From contig NZ_LR134356.1 of assembly GCF_900637195.1 (NCBI RefSeq), positions 2,728,001-2,792,000 on the forward strand: a stretch of 64,000 bases of DNA, in the 5' to 3' direction. Made by a program: the position numbers and the translations under genes. Shown here one piece after another: positions 55,571 through 64,000 of the stretch; within the stretch, counting starts at the first letter, position 1; each line of letters opens with the position of its first letter. The notes under the pieces are model-generated. The model was not told the DNA's origin, made no database searches, and saw nothing but the letters and a program-made list of their open reading frames with translations. This DNA comes from Mycolicibacterium aurum (GTDB taxonomy: Bacteria; Actinomycetota; Actinomycetes; Mycobacteriales; Mycobacteriaceae).

Positions 55571-57071
55571 CCCGCGTGGATTCCTTGAGGTGGCCAAGGT
55601 CGACGCCGCCAAACGTCCGGTCGACGAACGGGTCGGAGACTGGCGTGAGGTGTACGAGCGCCAGAACCCGCACGAGCGTGCCGGCGAAGTCTCTCAGCAG
55701 GCGCGTCGATGCATGGACTGCGGAATCCCGTTCTGCCACTCCGGAACTGCGGGCTGTCCGCTGGGTAACCTGATCCCCGAATGGAACGATCTGGTGCGCC
55801 GCGGCCGCTGGGATGCGGCCAGTGACCGGCTGCATGCCACCAACAACTTTCCGGAGTTCACCGGACGGTTGTGCCCCGCCCCGTGCGAGACCGCCTGTGT
55901 GTTGTCCATCGCCGAGGAGCAGACCGGTGGCAGCGTCACCATCAAGCGCATCGAACAGACCATCGCCGACCAGGCGTGGATGAACGGCATCGTCGAACCC
56001 CAGCCTGCCGCCATCTCCACGGGCAAGAAGGTTGCGGTGGTCGGTTCGGGCCCGGCGGGTCTGGCCGCGGCCCAGCAGCTCACGCGCGCCGGCCACGACG
56101 TGACGGTCTACGAGCGTGACGACCGCATCGGCGGCTTGATGCGTTACGGCATTCCCGAGTACAAGCTGGAGAAGGCGACGCTCGATCAGCGACTCTCGCA
56201 GATGCGGGCCGAAGGGACGCGCTTCGTCACCGACTGCGAGGTCGGTGTGGACCTGTCGGTGGATCAGCTGCGGGCCCAGCACGACGCGGTGGTGCTCGCT
56301 GTCGGCGCGTTGCGGGCGCGCGACAACGACGTCGAGGGCCGCCACCTCAACGGCGTGCACCTGGCGATGGATCACCTGGTGCCCGCCAACAAGGAATGCG
56401 AGGGTGACGGTCCCAGCCAGGTGACCGCCGAAGGCAAGCACGTGGTGATCATCGGTGGCGGCGACACCGGCGCCGACTGTCTGGGAACCGCGCACCGTCA
56501 GGGCGCCGCGTCGGTGACCCAGCTCGACTACAACCCCGAACCGCCCGAGTACCGCGACGAGTCCCGCTCGCCGTGGCCGATGTGGCCGATCGTGTTGCGC
56601 ACCCGGCTGTCACCGGCCCACGCCGAGGGTGGACACCGGCGCTATGAAGTTGCGGTGCAACGGTTCCTCGGAGACGACCAGGGCAACCTGCGTGCGATGG
56701 AGATCGCCGAGGTGAAGGTGGAGCGCGACGCCTCGGGCCGCAGGAGCATCGTGCCGGTCGGTGACTCGTTGGAAATCCCGTGCGACATGGCCCTGCTGGC
56801 CATCGGCTTCGAGGGCGTGGAACACATGCCGCTGCTCGGCGAGCTCGGTCTGTCGCTGAGCCGGCGCGGCGCGCTCTCGTGCGGTTCGGACTGGCAGACA
56901 GATGCACCCGGAGTGTTCGTCTGCGGGGACGCGCACCGTGGCGCCTCCTTGATCGTGTGGGCGATCGCCGAGGGGCGGAGCGCCGCCCACGCCGTCGACA
57001 CCTACCTCATGGGCGAATCGGATCTACCCGCGCCGGTCAGGCCCGGCGCGCTCCCGCTGGCCGTCGTCTGA
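55563..57071 (+). CDS. gltD: Glutamate synthase, small subunit
   Basis: NADPH-oxidising FAD subunit of glutamate synthase, 502 residues. The N-terminal Cys clusters [16 protein letters not shown] and [10 protein letters not shown] bind two 4Fe-4S centres. FAD binding is at [13 protein letters not shown], and the NADPH site at [13 protein letters not shown] at 55563 overlaps the gltB stop by 8 bp. The frame runs further upstream inside gltB but has no family counterpart there. Confidence 0.96.
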   Translation: MADPRGFLEVAKVDAAKRPVDERVGDWREVYERQNPHERAGEVSQQARRCMDCGIPFCHSGTAGCPLGNLIPEWNDLVRRGRWDAASDRLHATNNFPEFTGRLCPAPCETACVLSIAEEQTGGSVTIKRIEQTIADQAWMNGIVEPQPAAISTGKKVAVVGSGPAGLAAAQQLTRAGHDVTVYERDDRIGGLMRYGIPEYKLEKATLDQRLSQMRAEGTRFVTDCEVGVDLSVDQLRAQHDAVVLAVGALRARDNDVEGRHLNGVHLAMDHLVPANKECEGDGPSQVTAEGKHVVIIGGGDTGADCLGTAHRQGAASVTQLDYNPEPPEYRDESRSPWPMWPIVLRTRLSPAHAEGGHRRYEVAVQRFLGDDQGNLRAMEIAEVKVERDASGRRSIVPVGDSLEIPCDMALLAIGFEGVEHMPLLGELGLSLSRRGALSCGSDWQTDAPGVFVCGDAHRGASLIVWAIAEGRSAAHAVDTYLMGESDLPAPVRPGALPLAVV

Positions 57072-57084
57072 ATCGATTAACGAC

Positions 57085-57099
57085 TATGCTCAGGAGCCG
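57085..57099 (+). promoter_or_regulatory. -10 element of pyk
   Basis: TATGCT (57085-57090) lies 8 nt before the GTG at 57099. The 27-bp gltD-pyk gap thus appears to hold its own promoter, with a nearly or fully leaderless transcript. AGGAG at 57092-57096 is too close to the GTG to be an ideal ribosome site. Confidence 0.5.
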
Positions 57100-58517
57100 T
57101 GAATAGACGCGGAAAGATCGTCTGTACGCTCGGTCCGGCTACCGCCTCGGAGGAGGCGGTCAGGCAGCTGGTCGAGTCCGGAATGGACGTGGCCAGGCTG
57201 AACTTCAGTCACGGCGACTACCCGGACCACGAGTCGAACTACAAGCGGGTGCGTGCCGCATCCGACCGGACCGGACGGGCCGTCGGAATCCTCGCTGACC
57301 TGCAGGGACCCAAGATCCGGCTGGGCCGGTTCGCGGACGGTCCGACGGTGTGGGCCAACGGCGAGACCGTGCGAATCACGGTCGAGGACTTCGAGGGCAA
57401 CCACGACCGGGTGTCCACCACCTACAAGCGACTCGCTCAGGACGCCAGGCCCGGGGACCGCGTCCTCGTCGACGACGGAAACGTCGGCCTGGTTGTCGAG
57501 CACATCGACGGCAACGACGTGGTGTGCTCGGTCACCGAGGGCGGCAAGGTCAGCAACAACAAGGGCATGTCACTGCCGGGCATGAACGTGTCCGCCCCGG
57601 CGCTGTCGGAGAAGGACATCGCCGATCTGGAGTTCGCGCTGCGGCTCGGTGTCGACCTGGTCGCACTGTCGTTCGTGCGTTCGCCCGCCGACGTCGAACT
57701 CGTCCACGAGATCATGGACCGCGTCGGCCGCCGCGTTCCCGTCATCGCCAAGCTGGAGAAGCCCGAGGCGATCGACAACCTCGAAGCCATCGTGCTGGCC
57801 TTCGACGCGATCATGGTCGCCCGCGGCGACCTCGGCGTCGAGCTGCCGCTCGAAGAAGTGCCGCTGGTGCAGAAGCGGGCCATCCAGATGGCCAGGGAGA
57901 ACGCCAAGCCTGTCATCGTCGCCACCCAGATGCTGGAATCGATGATCGAGAACTCCCGGCCCACCCGTGCCGAGGCATCCGACGTCGCCAACGCCGTGCT
58001 CGACGGTGCCGATGCGGTCATGCTCTCCGGCGAGACCTCGGTGGGTAAGTTCCCGTTCGAGACGGTCCGCACGATGGCGCGCATCATCTCCGCGGTCGAG
58101 GACAACTCGGTGACCGCACCGCCGCTGACCCACACCCCGCGGACCAAGCGGGGCGTCATCTCCTACGCCGCCCGCGACATCGGCGAACGTCTGGACGCCA
58201 AAGCGCTCGTGGCGTTCACGCAGTCCGGCGACACGGTGCGTCGCCTGGCCCGGCTGCACACCCCGCTGCCGGTGCTGGCCTTCACCTCGCTGCCGGAGGT
58301 GCGCAGCCAGCTGGCACTGACCTGGGGAACGGAGACGTTCATCGTCCCGCACATCGAGACCACCGACGGGATGATCCGCCAGGTCGACAAGTCGATGCTC
58401 GAGCTCGGCCGCTACAAGCGGGGCGACCTCGTGGTCATCGTCGCGGGCGCTCCTCCGGGCACAGTAGGCTCCACGAATCTGATCCACGTCCACCGCATCG
58501 GGGAGGACGACGTCTAG
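57099..58517 (+). CDS. pyk: Pyruvate kinase
   Basis: Makes pyruvate and ATP from phosphoenolpyruvate and ADP. It has 472 residues. RRGKIVCTLGPAT is the N-terminal motif. The catalytic region includes VIAKLEKPEAIDN, MVARGDLGVELPLEEVP and ATQMLESMIENSRPTRAEASDVANAVLDG. The C-terminal domain lacks the extra phosphotransfer module of some bacilli. GTG at 57099. Confidence 0.96.
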   Translation: MNRRGKIVCTLGPATASEEAVRQLVESGMDVARLNFSHGDYPDHESNYKRVRAASDRTGRAVGILADLQGPKIRLGRFADGPTVWANGETVRITVEDFEGNHDRVSTTYKRLAQDARPGDRVLVDDGNVGLVVEHIDGNDVVCSVTEGGKVSNNKGMSLPGMNVSAPALSEKDIADLEFALRLGVDLVALSFVRSPADVELVHEIMDRVGRRVPVIAKLEKPEAIDNLEAIVLAFDAIMVARGDLGVELPLEEVPLVQKRAIQMARENAKPVIVATQMLESMIENSRPTRAEASDVANAVLDGADAVMLSGETSVGKFPFETVRTMARIISAVEDNSVTAPPLTHTPRTKRGVISYAARDIGERLDAKALVAFTQSGDTVRRLARLHTPLPVLAFTSLPEVRSQLALTWGTETFIVPHIETTDGMIRQVDKSMLELGRYKRGDLVVIVAGAPPGTVGSTNLIHVHRIGEDDV

Positions 58518-58541
58518 CCCGACCACAGGTAGGAGACAGCA

Positions 58542-59432
58542 GTGCCGGAGTCTGGCGCACACGCAGACTTCGAGGAGCTGCTGGCGATCCTGCACCTGGA
58601 CCGGGTGGACGACGACACATTCCTGGGCTCGCACCCGAGCAAGAACCCGATCCGCACCTTCGGCGGCCAGATGATGGCGCAGGCGTTCGTCGCTTCCGGG
58701 CGGACCCTGAAGCACCCCACTCCGCCGAGTGCGCTGTCGGTGCATTTCATCGCGGGCGGCGACCCGGAACTCGATCTAGAGTTCCACGTGGTGCGGCTGC
58801 GTGACGAGCGCCGGTTCGCCAACCGCCGCGTGGACGTCATGCAGAAGGGACAGCTGCTCACCACGGCGATGGTGTCCTACCTCGCCGGCGGTAAGGGGCT
58901 CGAGCACGGCCTCCAGCCTCCACCGCCGGGTCACCCTCTCGACGTGCCGCCGATCGACGACCTGCTGCGCGGGTACGAGGAGATCGTCCCCCACTTCGCG
59001 AACGCGTTGCGGCCCATCGAGTGGCGCTACACCAACGACCCGGCGTGGATCATGCGGGACAAAGGGGAGCGCCTCGACCACAACCGGGTGTGGATGAAGG
59101 CGCAGGGGGTGATGCCCGACGACCCGGTGCTGCACGCCGCAGCGCTGGTGTACTCGTCAGACACCACGGTGCTGGACTCGATCATCACCACGCACGGTCT
59201 GTCCTGGGGCCACGACCGGATCTTCGCGGTGAGCGCCAACCACACGGTGTGGTTCCACCGACCGGTGCGGTTCGACGACTGGGTCCTCTACTCGACGACG
59301 TCGCCGGTTGCCGCCGATTCCCGCGGCCTGGGCACCGGACACTTCTTCGACCGGTCAGGTCAGCCGCTGGCCACCGTCGTGCAGGAAGGCATCATCAAGT
59401 ACTTCCCGGGGCGCGCTACGGCGTCGGAGTGA
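58542..59432 (+). CDS. tesB: Acyl-CoA thioesterase II
   Basis: Double-hotdog acyl-CoA thioesterase, 296 residues. The first hotdog contains RTFGGQMMAQAFVASGRT; the second has DSIITTHGLSWGHDRIFAVSANHTVWFH and SRGLGTGHFFDRSGQ, typical of TesB. Substrate chain length is not evident. AGGAGA at 58530-58535 sets the GTG at 58542. The same gene follows pyk in M. tuberculosis (tesB1). The 3' end overlaps the convergent DUF4190-like gene by 17 bp. Confidence 0.93.
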   Translation: MPESGAHADFEELLAILHLDRVDDDTFLGSHPSKNPIRTFGGQMMAQAFVASGRTLKHPTPPSALSVHFIAGGDPELDLEFHVVRLRDERRFANRRVDVMQKGQLLTTAMVSYLAGGKGLEHGLQPPPPGHPLDVPPIDDLLRGYEEIVPHFANALRPIEWRYTNDPAWIMRDKGERLDHNRVWMKAQGVMPDDPVLHAAALVYSSDTTVLDSIITTHGLSWGHDRIFAVSANHTVWFHRPVRFDDWVLYSTTSPVAADSRGLGTGHFFDRSGQPLATVVQEGIIKYFPGRATASE

Positions 59433-59910
59433 CGGTGACCGAGAACTCGTCCTCGACGCGCTGGCTGAACTCGTTGGCGCACTGTTCGACAGCCGCCTGA
59501 TCGTCGCCGGCGCGGCTGATGCAATCGATGTAATCGCCGCCGCCGACTTCCTTGAACATCGCCCATCCCAGGGTCGCGTAGATCGCGATGAAAGCCAGCC
59601 CCGCGACGATCGCGACGGCGCCCAGCACGATTCCGCCCGTTGCGACACCCCCGTTGGTCGCCTCGCCCTTCTTGACGCGGCCGCGGCCCAGGACACCGAG
59701 CACGATCGCGGTGATGCCGAGCACGACGCCGCCGACCACCGTCCAGCACGACAGCAGGCCGACGATCGCGACCACCAGCGCGGCCGTGCCCATTCCGTTC
59801 TTCGGGCCGACGGGCGGGATCGCCGGGTAGCCGCCGTAGAGCGGTGGCGGATATCCGCCGGGCGGACCCGGGTACGCGCCCGGCGGAGGAGGCGGCGGAG
59901 GTTCACTCAT
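59416..59910 (-). CDS. DUF4190-like membrane protein with proline-rich N terminus
   Basis: A 164-residue protein. Residues ~1-40 are Pro/Gly/Tyr-rich (PPPPPPPGAYPGPPGGYPPP and so on). A double-helix DUF4190-like domain follows (MGTAALVVAIVGLLSCWTVV and VATGGIVLGAVAIVAGLAFI) with the conserved GRGRVKKGEATNGG link. The C-terminal 40 residues are acidic, with two Cys (DCISRAG, EQCANEF). The ATG overlaps the cydC stop (ATGA at 59907-59910), so it is coupled to the cyd genes. Function unknown. Confidence 0.83.
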   Translation of the reverse strand: MSEPPPPPPPGAYPGPPGGYPPPLYGGYPAIPPVGPKNGMGTAALVVAIVGLLSCWTVVGGVVLGITAIVLGVLGRGRVKKGEATNGGVATGGIVLGAVAIVAGLAFIAIYATLGWAMFKEVGGGDYIDCISRAGDDQAAVEQCANEFSQRVEDEFSVTVTPTP

Positions 59911-61388
59911 GCGGGTGAGATTACCGTCACCGGGACGTTCTCGGGCAGATGATGAGTGGCAACGACCACGGTGCGTTCCGCGCCGAAGAGGGCACCCGGT
60001 GTGAGTAAGTCCGCCATGATCTGCTCGGCGTCGGAGGCGTCCAGATGCTCCGTCGGTTCGTCGAGCAGCAGCGTCGGCGCTGTCGACACCAGCGCGCGTG
60101 CCAGCAGCAGCCTCCTGCGCTGTCCGGCCGATACCGCCGCGGCGCCACCGACCAGAACCGTGGACAGGCCCTCGGGTAGGTCGTCGAGCCAGCGACCGAG
60201 TCCGGCGCGCCGGAGCGCGTCGCGCAATGCGTCGTCGTCCGCGTCGCCGCGGGCGACCAGCAGGTTGTCGCGAACGGTGGTGGAGAACAGATGGGCGTCC
60301 TCGGCGAAGAAGACGCCCGGTGTCTGCATGAGGAGTGTCGTCTTCCCGCAGCCGCTGGGTCCGACGACGGCGACGCGGTCGCCGGGTCGCAGGTCCAGCG
60401 CGGTGACGGCCGGTCGACGGTCGTCGTCGACGGTGTCGGTGAGGGTGAGAAGGCGCCGTGCCGCCAGCCGCGCCCGGCTCAGCGCGACGGCGGCGCCGGG
60501 GAGTGCCGCGGTGGCTTCGAATGCGGCCAGTGGCACCAGCATCAGGATGGCGACGGTGGTGGGCGCGAGGTGGTCCGACAGCGCGATCCCGGCGAACAGG
60601 GCGCCGAGAACGCTCACTCCGATGGCCGCCGTCGGTGCCGCCGCGGCCACGGCCGCCGGTGCAGCGGCGCGGTCGATCGCGCGCCCCCACCGGCGTTGTT
60701 CCTCACCGGCGTCGGCGATGACGCCGGCGAGGCGGCCGCTGACCCGCAATTCCGGGGCGTGTTCGAGAGCCAGCATCACCGCGGTATCACGCTGTGAATG
60801 ATGTTCGACGGCAATAGTTTCCGCGGCTGACGCAGCCCGGGCGGCCAGTGCCGGGGCAGCGCCGCCGGCGATCAGCATACAGATCGCCAGCACCAACCCG
60901 GCGACCGGGGAGATGACGGCGACGGTGGTGACCGCCGCCACGCCGAGGATCGCGGCGACACAGATCGGCACCACCGCGCGCACCAGCACGTCGGACAGCT
61001 CGTCCACCCCGCTGCCCACCCTGGACACCAGATCGCCGCTGCTGCGCCGCATCACAGCGTCCGCGGGTCCGGTGGCCAGCCGGATGAACAGCTGCTCGCG
61101 AGCGGTACCCGCGGCGCGCAACGCGGTGTCGTGCGACGCCAACCGTTCGCAGTACCCCAGAAGTCCGCGCGAGATGCCGAGTGCGCGGACCGTGACCGCG
61201 GCGACGGTCAGGGTCAGTACCGGCGGCATCTCCCAGGCGCGGGTGATGAGCCACGCCGACACCGCGGTCAGGCCGAGCGCACTGCCCAGCGACAGCGCGC
61301 CGAAGATCACGGCGCCCGCGATGCGCGGCACCCGTGGCCGCAGCAGCGACCACGCCAGCAACAGGGGATCACGGCGCGACACGGACAC
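59907..61388 (-). CDS. cydC: Cytochrome bd assembly ABC transporter subunit CydC, compact ATPase domain
   Basis: Partner of CydD in a heterodimeric thiol-exporting ABC transporter needed to assemble cytochrome bd. It has 493 residues; CydC proteins are usually longer. About six transmembrane helices fill residues 1-300. Walker A is GPSGCGKTT (60336-60362) and the signature VSAGQRRR; Walker B is LLLDEP. Only eight residues separate Walker A from FFAEDAHLF (60285-60311), where the neighbouring CydD has 37 before its AQRP, and the Q-loop Gln position reads Glu. GTG at 61388 overlaps the cydD end by 20 bp. Confidence 0.92.
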   Translation of the reverse strand: MSVSRRDPLLLAWSLLRPRVPRIAGAVIFGALSLGSALGLTAVSAWLITRAWEMPPVLTLTVAAVTVRALGISRGLLGYCERLASHDTALRAAGTAREQLFIRLATGPADAVMRRSSGDLVSRVGSGVDELSDVLVRAVVPICVAAILGVAAVTTVAVISPVAGLVLAICMLIAGGAAPALAARAASAAETIAVEHHSQRDTAVMLALEHAPELRVSGRLAGVIADAGEEQRRWGRAIDRAAAPAAVAAAAPTAAIGVSVLGALFAGIALSDHLAPTTVAILMLVPLAAFEATAALPGAAVALSRARLAARRLLTLTDTVDDDRRPAVTALDLRPGDRVAVVGPSGCGKTTLLMQTPGVFFAEDAHLFSTTVRDNLLVARGDADDDALRDALRRAGLGRWLDDLPEGLSTVLVGGAAAVSAGQRRRLLLARALVSTAPTLLLDEPTEHLDASDAEQIMADLLTPGALFGAERTVVVATHHLPENVPVTVISPA

Positions 61389-62988
61389 CCCCCATCTCGA
61401 CGACCACGTCGCCGCGGGCCAGCACCGGATCGCGGTGCCCCACCACGATCACCGTGGCACCGCCGGCGGCTCGGGCCGCTATGGCGTCGAGCACACGGGA
61501 TTCGGTGGGGCCGTCGAGATGCGCGGTGGGCTCGTCGAACAACAGCACCGGCGCCGAAGAACCCAGGACCCGTGCCAGGCCGAGCCGTTGGCGCTGGCCC
61601 AGCGACAGACCCACGCCGCCGCGTCCGATGACGGTCTGCACACCGTCGGGCAGCGTCGCGAGTACGGAATCGAAGCACGCCGCGCGGCATGCCGCTGCCA
61701 CGTCGTGAAGCGGTCCGAACAATTCGAGGTTGTCCTGCACCGTGCCCGGTATCAGCACCGGCCGCTGAGCCAGCCACGCCACCGTCGACCACCACTGCGC
61801 GGGGTCGAGGTCGTCGACGTCGACACCGTTGACGTGGATGCGGCCCGCGGTCGGATCGCCGAGTCCGAGAATCGCCTGCAGCAGGGTGGATTTGCCGATC
61901 CCGTTGGGGCCGGTCAGCACGGTGATGCGACCGGGCTCAGCGATCAGCTGCGGGACGTCCACCTCGATCGTCACCGCATCACCGGGCACGGCGAGTGTGC
62001 CACCGGTCGAGGGTGTCTGGCGGTCGATGAACCGGAACGCCGCCTGCACGGCGGTTTTTCCGTCCTGGGCGGAGTGAAACGCCGCCCCGACGCGGCGCAA
62101 CGGCCAGAACACCTCGGGGGCGAGCAGTAGCGCGGTGAGGCCTGCTGTCAGCGTCATCTCGCCGTAGACGAGTCGCATGCCCACACCGACCGCCACCAAC
62201 GCCACTCCCAGCGTCGCGAGGAGCTCGAGCACCAACGCGGACAGGAATGCGATCCGCATCGTGGCCATGGCGGAACGGCGATGTGCTGCACTGAGTTCGG
62301 CGATTCGCCGGGCCGCGCCGTCGGTGCGCCCGAGTGCGCGCAGTGTGGGTAGGCCGGCGACGAGATCCAGCAGCCGCGACTGCAGTGTCGCCATCGCGGT
62401 CAGCGCCGCCGCCGAGCGGTCGGCGGTGGCCAGGCCGATCAGGATCATGAAGATCGGGATGAGGGGCAGCGCGATCATCACGATCACGGCCGATTTCCAG
62501 TCGTAGAACGCGATCACGATCACGGTGGCGGGGGTGAGGATCGCCGCGAGGAACAGCGACGGCAGATACGCGGTGAAGTACACCCGGAGCCGGTCGAGCC
62601 CGCGGGTGATGACGACGGCGGCGTCGTCGCGTTCGGCGGTCAGCTCCCGTGGCGGCAGGGACGTCGCGGTGGTCAGCACCTGTTCGGACAGATCGGCGAT
62701 CACCGCACTGGCACCCCGCTGCGCGAGCCTGCCCTGCTGCCAGTGCGCGAGTGTCCTGACGGTCCACAGCGTCGCGAGCATCACGATCGGCCCTGCGAGC
62801 GCCCCGACAGTGCGGGCGGCGGGGTCGGTGATGACCCGCGCGACGATCCCTGCCAGCACAACCGATGCGGAGATGGTGCAGGCCGCGATGAGCACACCGC
62901 AGGCTGTGGTGGCGACCAGGAATCGGCGCATCGCCGCCGAGGCCCGCCACAGTCGCGGGTCTATCGGGGCGCGCGAGGTCTGTGTCAG
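61369..62988 (-). CDS. cydD: Cytochrome bd assembly ABC transporter subunit CydD
   Basis: Transmembrane-plus-ATPase half-transporter, about 539 residues from the proposed start. Walker A is GPNGIGKST, Q-loop WLAQRP, signature LSLGQRQRL and Walker B LLFDEP, with the H-loop in VIVVGHRD: a complete ATPase. No ATG, GTG or TTG lies in frame near the N terminus upstream of SRAPIDPRLWRASAAMRRFL. The CTG at 62988 would form a CTGA overlap with the cydB stop. The first standard start is the ATG at 62931, giving 520 residues. I list the CTG as more consistent with the operon, with low certainty for the exact start. Confidence 0.88.
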   Translation of the reverse strand: MTQTSRAPIDPRLWRASAAMRRFLVATTACGVLIAACTISASVVLAGIVARVITDPAARTVGALAGPIVMLATLWTVRTLAHWQQGRLAQRGASAVIADLSEQVLTTATSLPPRELTAERDDAAVVITRGLDRLRVYFTAYLPSLFLAAILTPATVIVIAFYDWKSAVIVMIALPLIPIFMILIGLATADRSAAALTAMATLQSRLLDLVAGLPTLRALGRTDGAARRIAELSAAHRRSAMATMRIAFLSALVLELLATLGVALVAVGVGMRLVYGEMTLTAGLTALLLAPEVFWPLRRVGAAFHSAQDGKTAVQAAFRFIDRQTPSTGGTLAVPGDAVTIEVDVPQLIAEPGRITVLTGPNGIGKSTLLQAILGLGDPTAGRIHVNGVDVDDLDPAQWWSTVAWLAQRPVLIPGTVQDNLELFGPLHDVAAACRAACFDSVLATLPDGVQTVIGRGGVGLSLGQRQRLGLARVLGSSAPVLLFDEPTAHLDGPTESRVLDAIAARAAGGATVIVVGHRDPVLARGDVVVEMGGVRVAP

Positions 62989-64000
62989 GACGGTCGCCTC
63001 GACAGGCCGATGGACGGCGGGATGGCATCGGCGCTCACCCGCTTCCGGAACACCCAGTAGGACCAGGCCTGGTAGCACAGCACCAAGGGCAGAAGCGCCA
63101 GCGAGGCCCACGTCATGATGCGCAGCGTGTACGGCGTCGACGACCCGTTGTAGATCGTCACACCCCAGTCGGGATTCAGCGTCGACGGCAACAGGTACGG
63201 GTACATGGATCCGAAGATCAGCGCGGCCACCGCGGCGATCACCACGACCATCGACGCGAACGCCACGCCCTCCCGCGTCTTTCGCCACATCAATGCGACC
63301 GACACCAGCAGTGCCACCACGGCCAGGCTCAGCGGGAGCCAGGTCCAGGGCTTGCCGTAGGCGAGCTGAGTCCACAGACCGAATCCGCCGGCCAGCACGA
63401 TCACCGGGACCGACAGAAGCCGTCCGGTGCGGAACGCGTCGTCGTGCAGCGCCCCCGAGGTCTTCAGTGCGAGGTAGACCGACCCGTAGAACAGGAACAG
63501 CGAGGCGGTCGCCAACCCGCCCAGCAGGGTGTAGGGGCTGAGCACGTTCCCGATGGCGACGTTGGTCTGCCCGTCGGCGTCGATTGGCAAGCCCCGCAAC
63601 AGGATTGCGAACGCGACACCCCACAGCACGGCGGGGAGCCACGAGCCGAGTGCGATGCCGATGTCAGCCCAGTTGCGCCACTGCGGATCGTTGATCTTGC
63701 CGCGCCATTCGATGCCGACGATCCGCAGGATCATGCCGAACAGGATGGCCAGCAGTGGCAGGTAAAGGGCGGAGAACAACGTCGCATACCAGTTGGGGAA
63801 GGCGGCGAACATCGCTGCCCCCGCGGTGATCAGCCAGACCTCGTTCGCGTCCCACACCGGGCCGATCGTGTTGAGCACCGCGCGGCGTCGGTCGTCCGGG
63901 TCGCCCGGTCCGCGGGCGCCCAGCGGAGCCATCAGCATGCCGACGCCGAAATCGAAGCCCTCGAGCACCAGAAAGCCGAGAAAAAGCACGGCGATCAGGA
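62985..64000 (-). CDS. cydB: Cytochrome bd ubiquinol oxidase subunit II (5' end outside window)
   Basis: Second membrane subunit of the high-affinity cytochrome bd terminal oxidase. About 338 residues are visible. The frame runs off the window edge and reads LIAVLFLGFLVLEGFDFGVGM, so the real start lies a few residues upstream. GPVWDANEVWLITAGAAMFAAFPNWYA and ADIGIALGSWLPAVLWGVAF are CydB signatures. Transcribed toward cydD and cydC; cydA is expected just outside the window. The stop lies at 62985-62987. Confidence 0.95.
   Translation of the reverse strand, partial: LIAVLFLGFLVLEGFDFGVGMLMAPLGARGPGDPDDRRRAVLNTIGPVWDANEVWLITAGAAMFAAFPNWYATLFSALYLPLLAILFGMILRIVGIEWRGKINDPQWRNWADIGIALGSWLPAVLWGVAFAILLRGLPIDADGQTNVAIGNVLSPYTLLGGLATASLFLFYGSVYLALKTSGALHDDAFRTGRLLSVPVIVLAGGFGLWTQLAYGKPWTWLPLSLAVVALLVSVALMWRKTREGVAFASMVVVIAAVAALIFGSMYPYLLPSTLNPDWGVTIYNGSSTPYTLRIMTWASLALLPLVLCYQAWSYWVFRKRVSADAIPPSIGLSRRPS

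Noticed and set aside
62985..63989. cydB starting at the codon shown at 63989
   Set aside because: The frame stays open to the window edge and the missing residues match the conserved CydB N terminus, so the gene is truncated by the window, not short.

Overview
The window is high-GC actinobacterial DNA. Gene order and protein sequences fit a mycobacterium, most likely a rapidly growing Mycolicibacterium-type species. The order ileS - dinX - ansA - lspA - rluD-like - dnaE1 - ilvA - treZYX - bioAFD - bioB - nadABC - his cluster - trp cluster - lgt - pyk - tesB - cydCDB is the core order I know from M. tuberculosis. Differences from that order are a bioQ-type repressor directly beside bioB with no prophage between, gltBD beside pyk, and an ABC ATPase/peroxiredoxin pair between his and trp. 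Most starts are GTG or ATG, and 4-bp stop/start overlaps (ATGA, GTGA, TTGA) are very common. I found no mobile element, CRISPR array, tRNA or rRNA, and no gap over about 135 bp without a gene.

Layout. 1-7.1 kb: ileS 3' end, a small S4 protein (minus), dinX, ansA (minus), lspA, an RluA-family pseudouridine synthase, rarD and a TetR regulator. 7.2-12.4 kb: dnaE1, a small membrane protein (minus), ilvA. 12.4-20.8 kb: a minus-strand operon reading acyltransferase-SGNH > treX > treY > treZ, for making trehalose from glycogen-type glucans. 20.8-27.1 kb: biotin genes bioA, bioF, bioD, a 2H phosphoesterase, bioQ (minus), bioB, a bsaP-like gene and a DUF2567-like membrane protein. Two identical BioQ-type operators lie before bioF and bioB. 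27.0-33.1 kb: lipase and nrtR (minus), then nadA-nadB-nadC plus an uncharacterised membrane-anchored protein. A 23-bp palindrome separates nrtR from nadA.

33.1-40.6 kb: a LysE exporter and a deazaflavin-dependent nitroreductase-family protein (minus), then hisD-hisC-hisB-hisH-hisA-impA-hisF-hisI. 40.6-47.0 kb: an ABC ATPase and bcpB (minus), then trpE, a membrane protein, trpC, trpB and trpA. 47.0-50.9 kb: lgt with an approximately 600-residue acidic repeat tail, then three small envelope proteins. 50.9-58.5 kb: gltB, gltD, pyk. 58.5-64 kb: tesB, then minus-strand cydB (partial) > cydD > cydC > DUF4190-like protein.

The region is mostly housekeeping metabolism. I do not see a convincing new multi-gene system. 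The features most worth a second look are the Lgt repeat tail, a compacted ATPase domain in CydC, a probable CTG start for cydD, a hairpin just before gltB, two nested palindromes upstream of ilvA, overlapping bidirectional promoters at bioQ/bioB and bioA/acyltransferase, and several probable leaderless transcripts.
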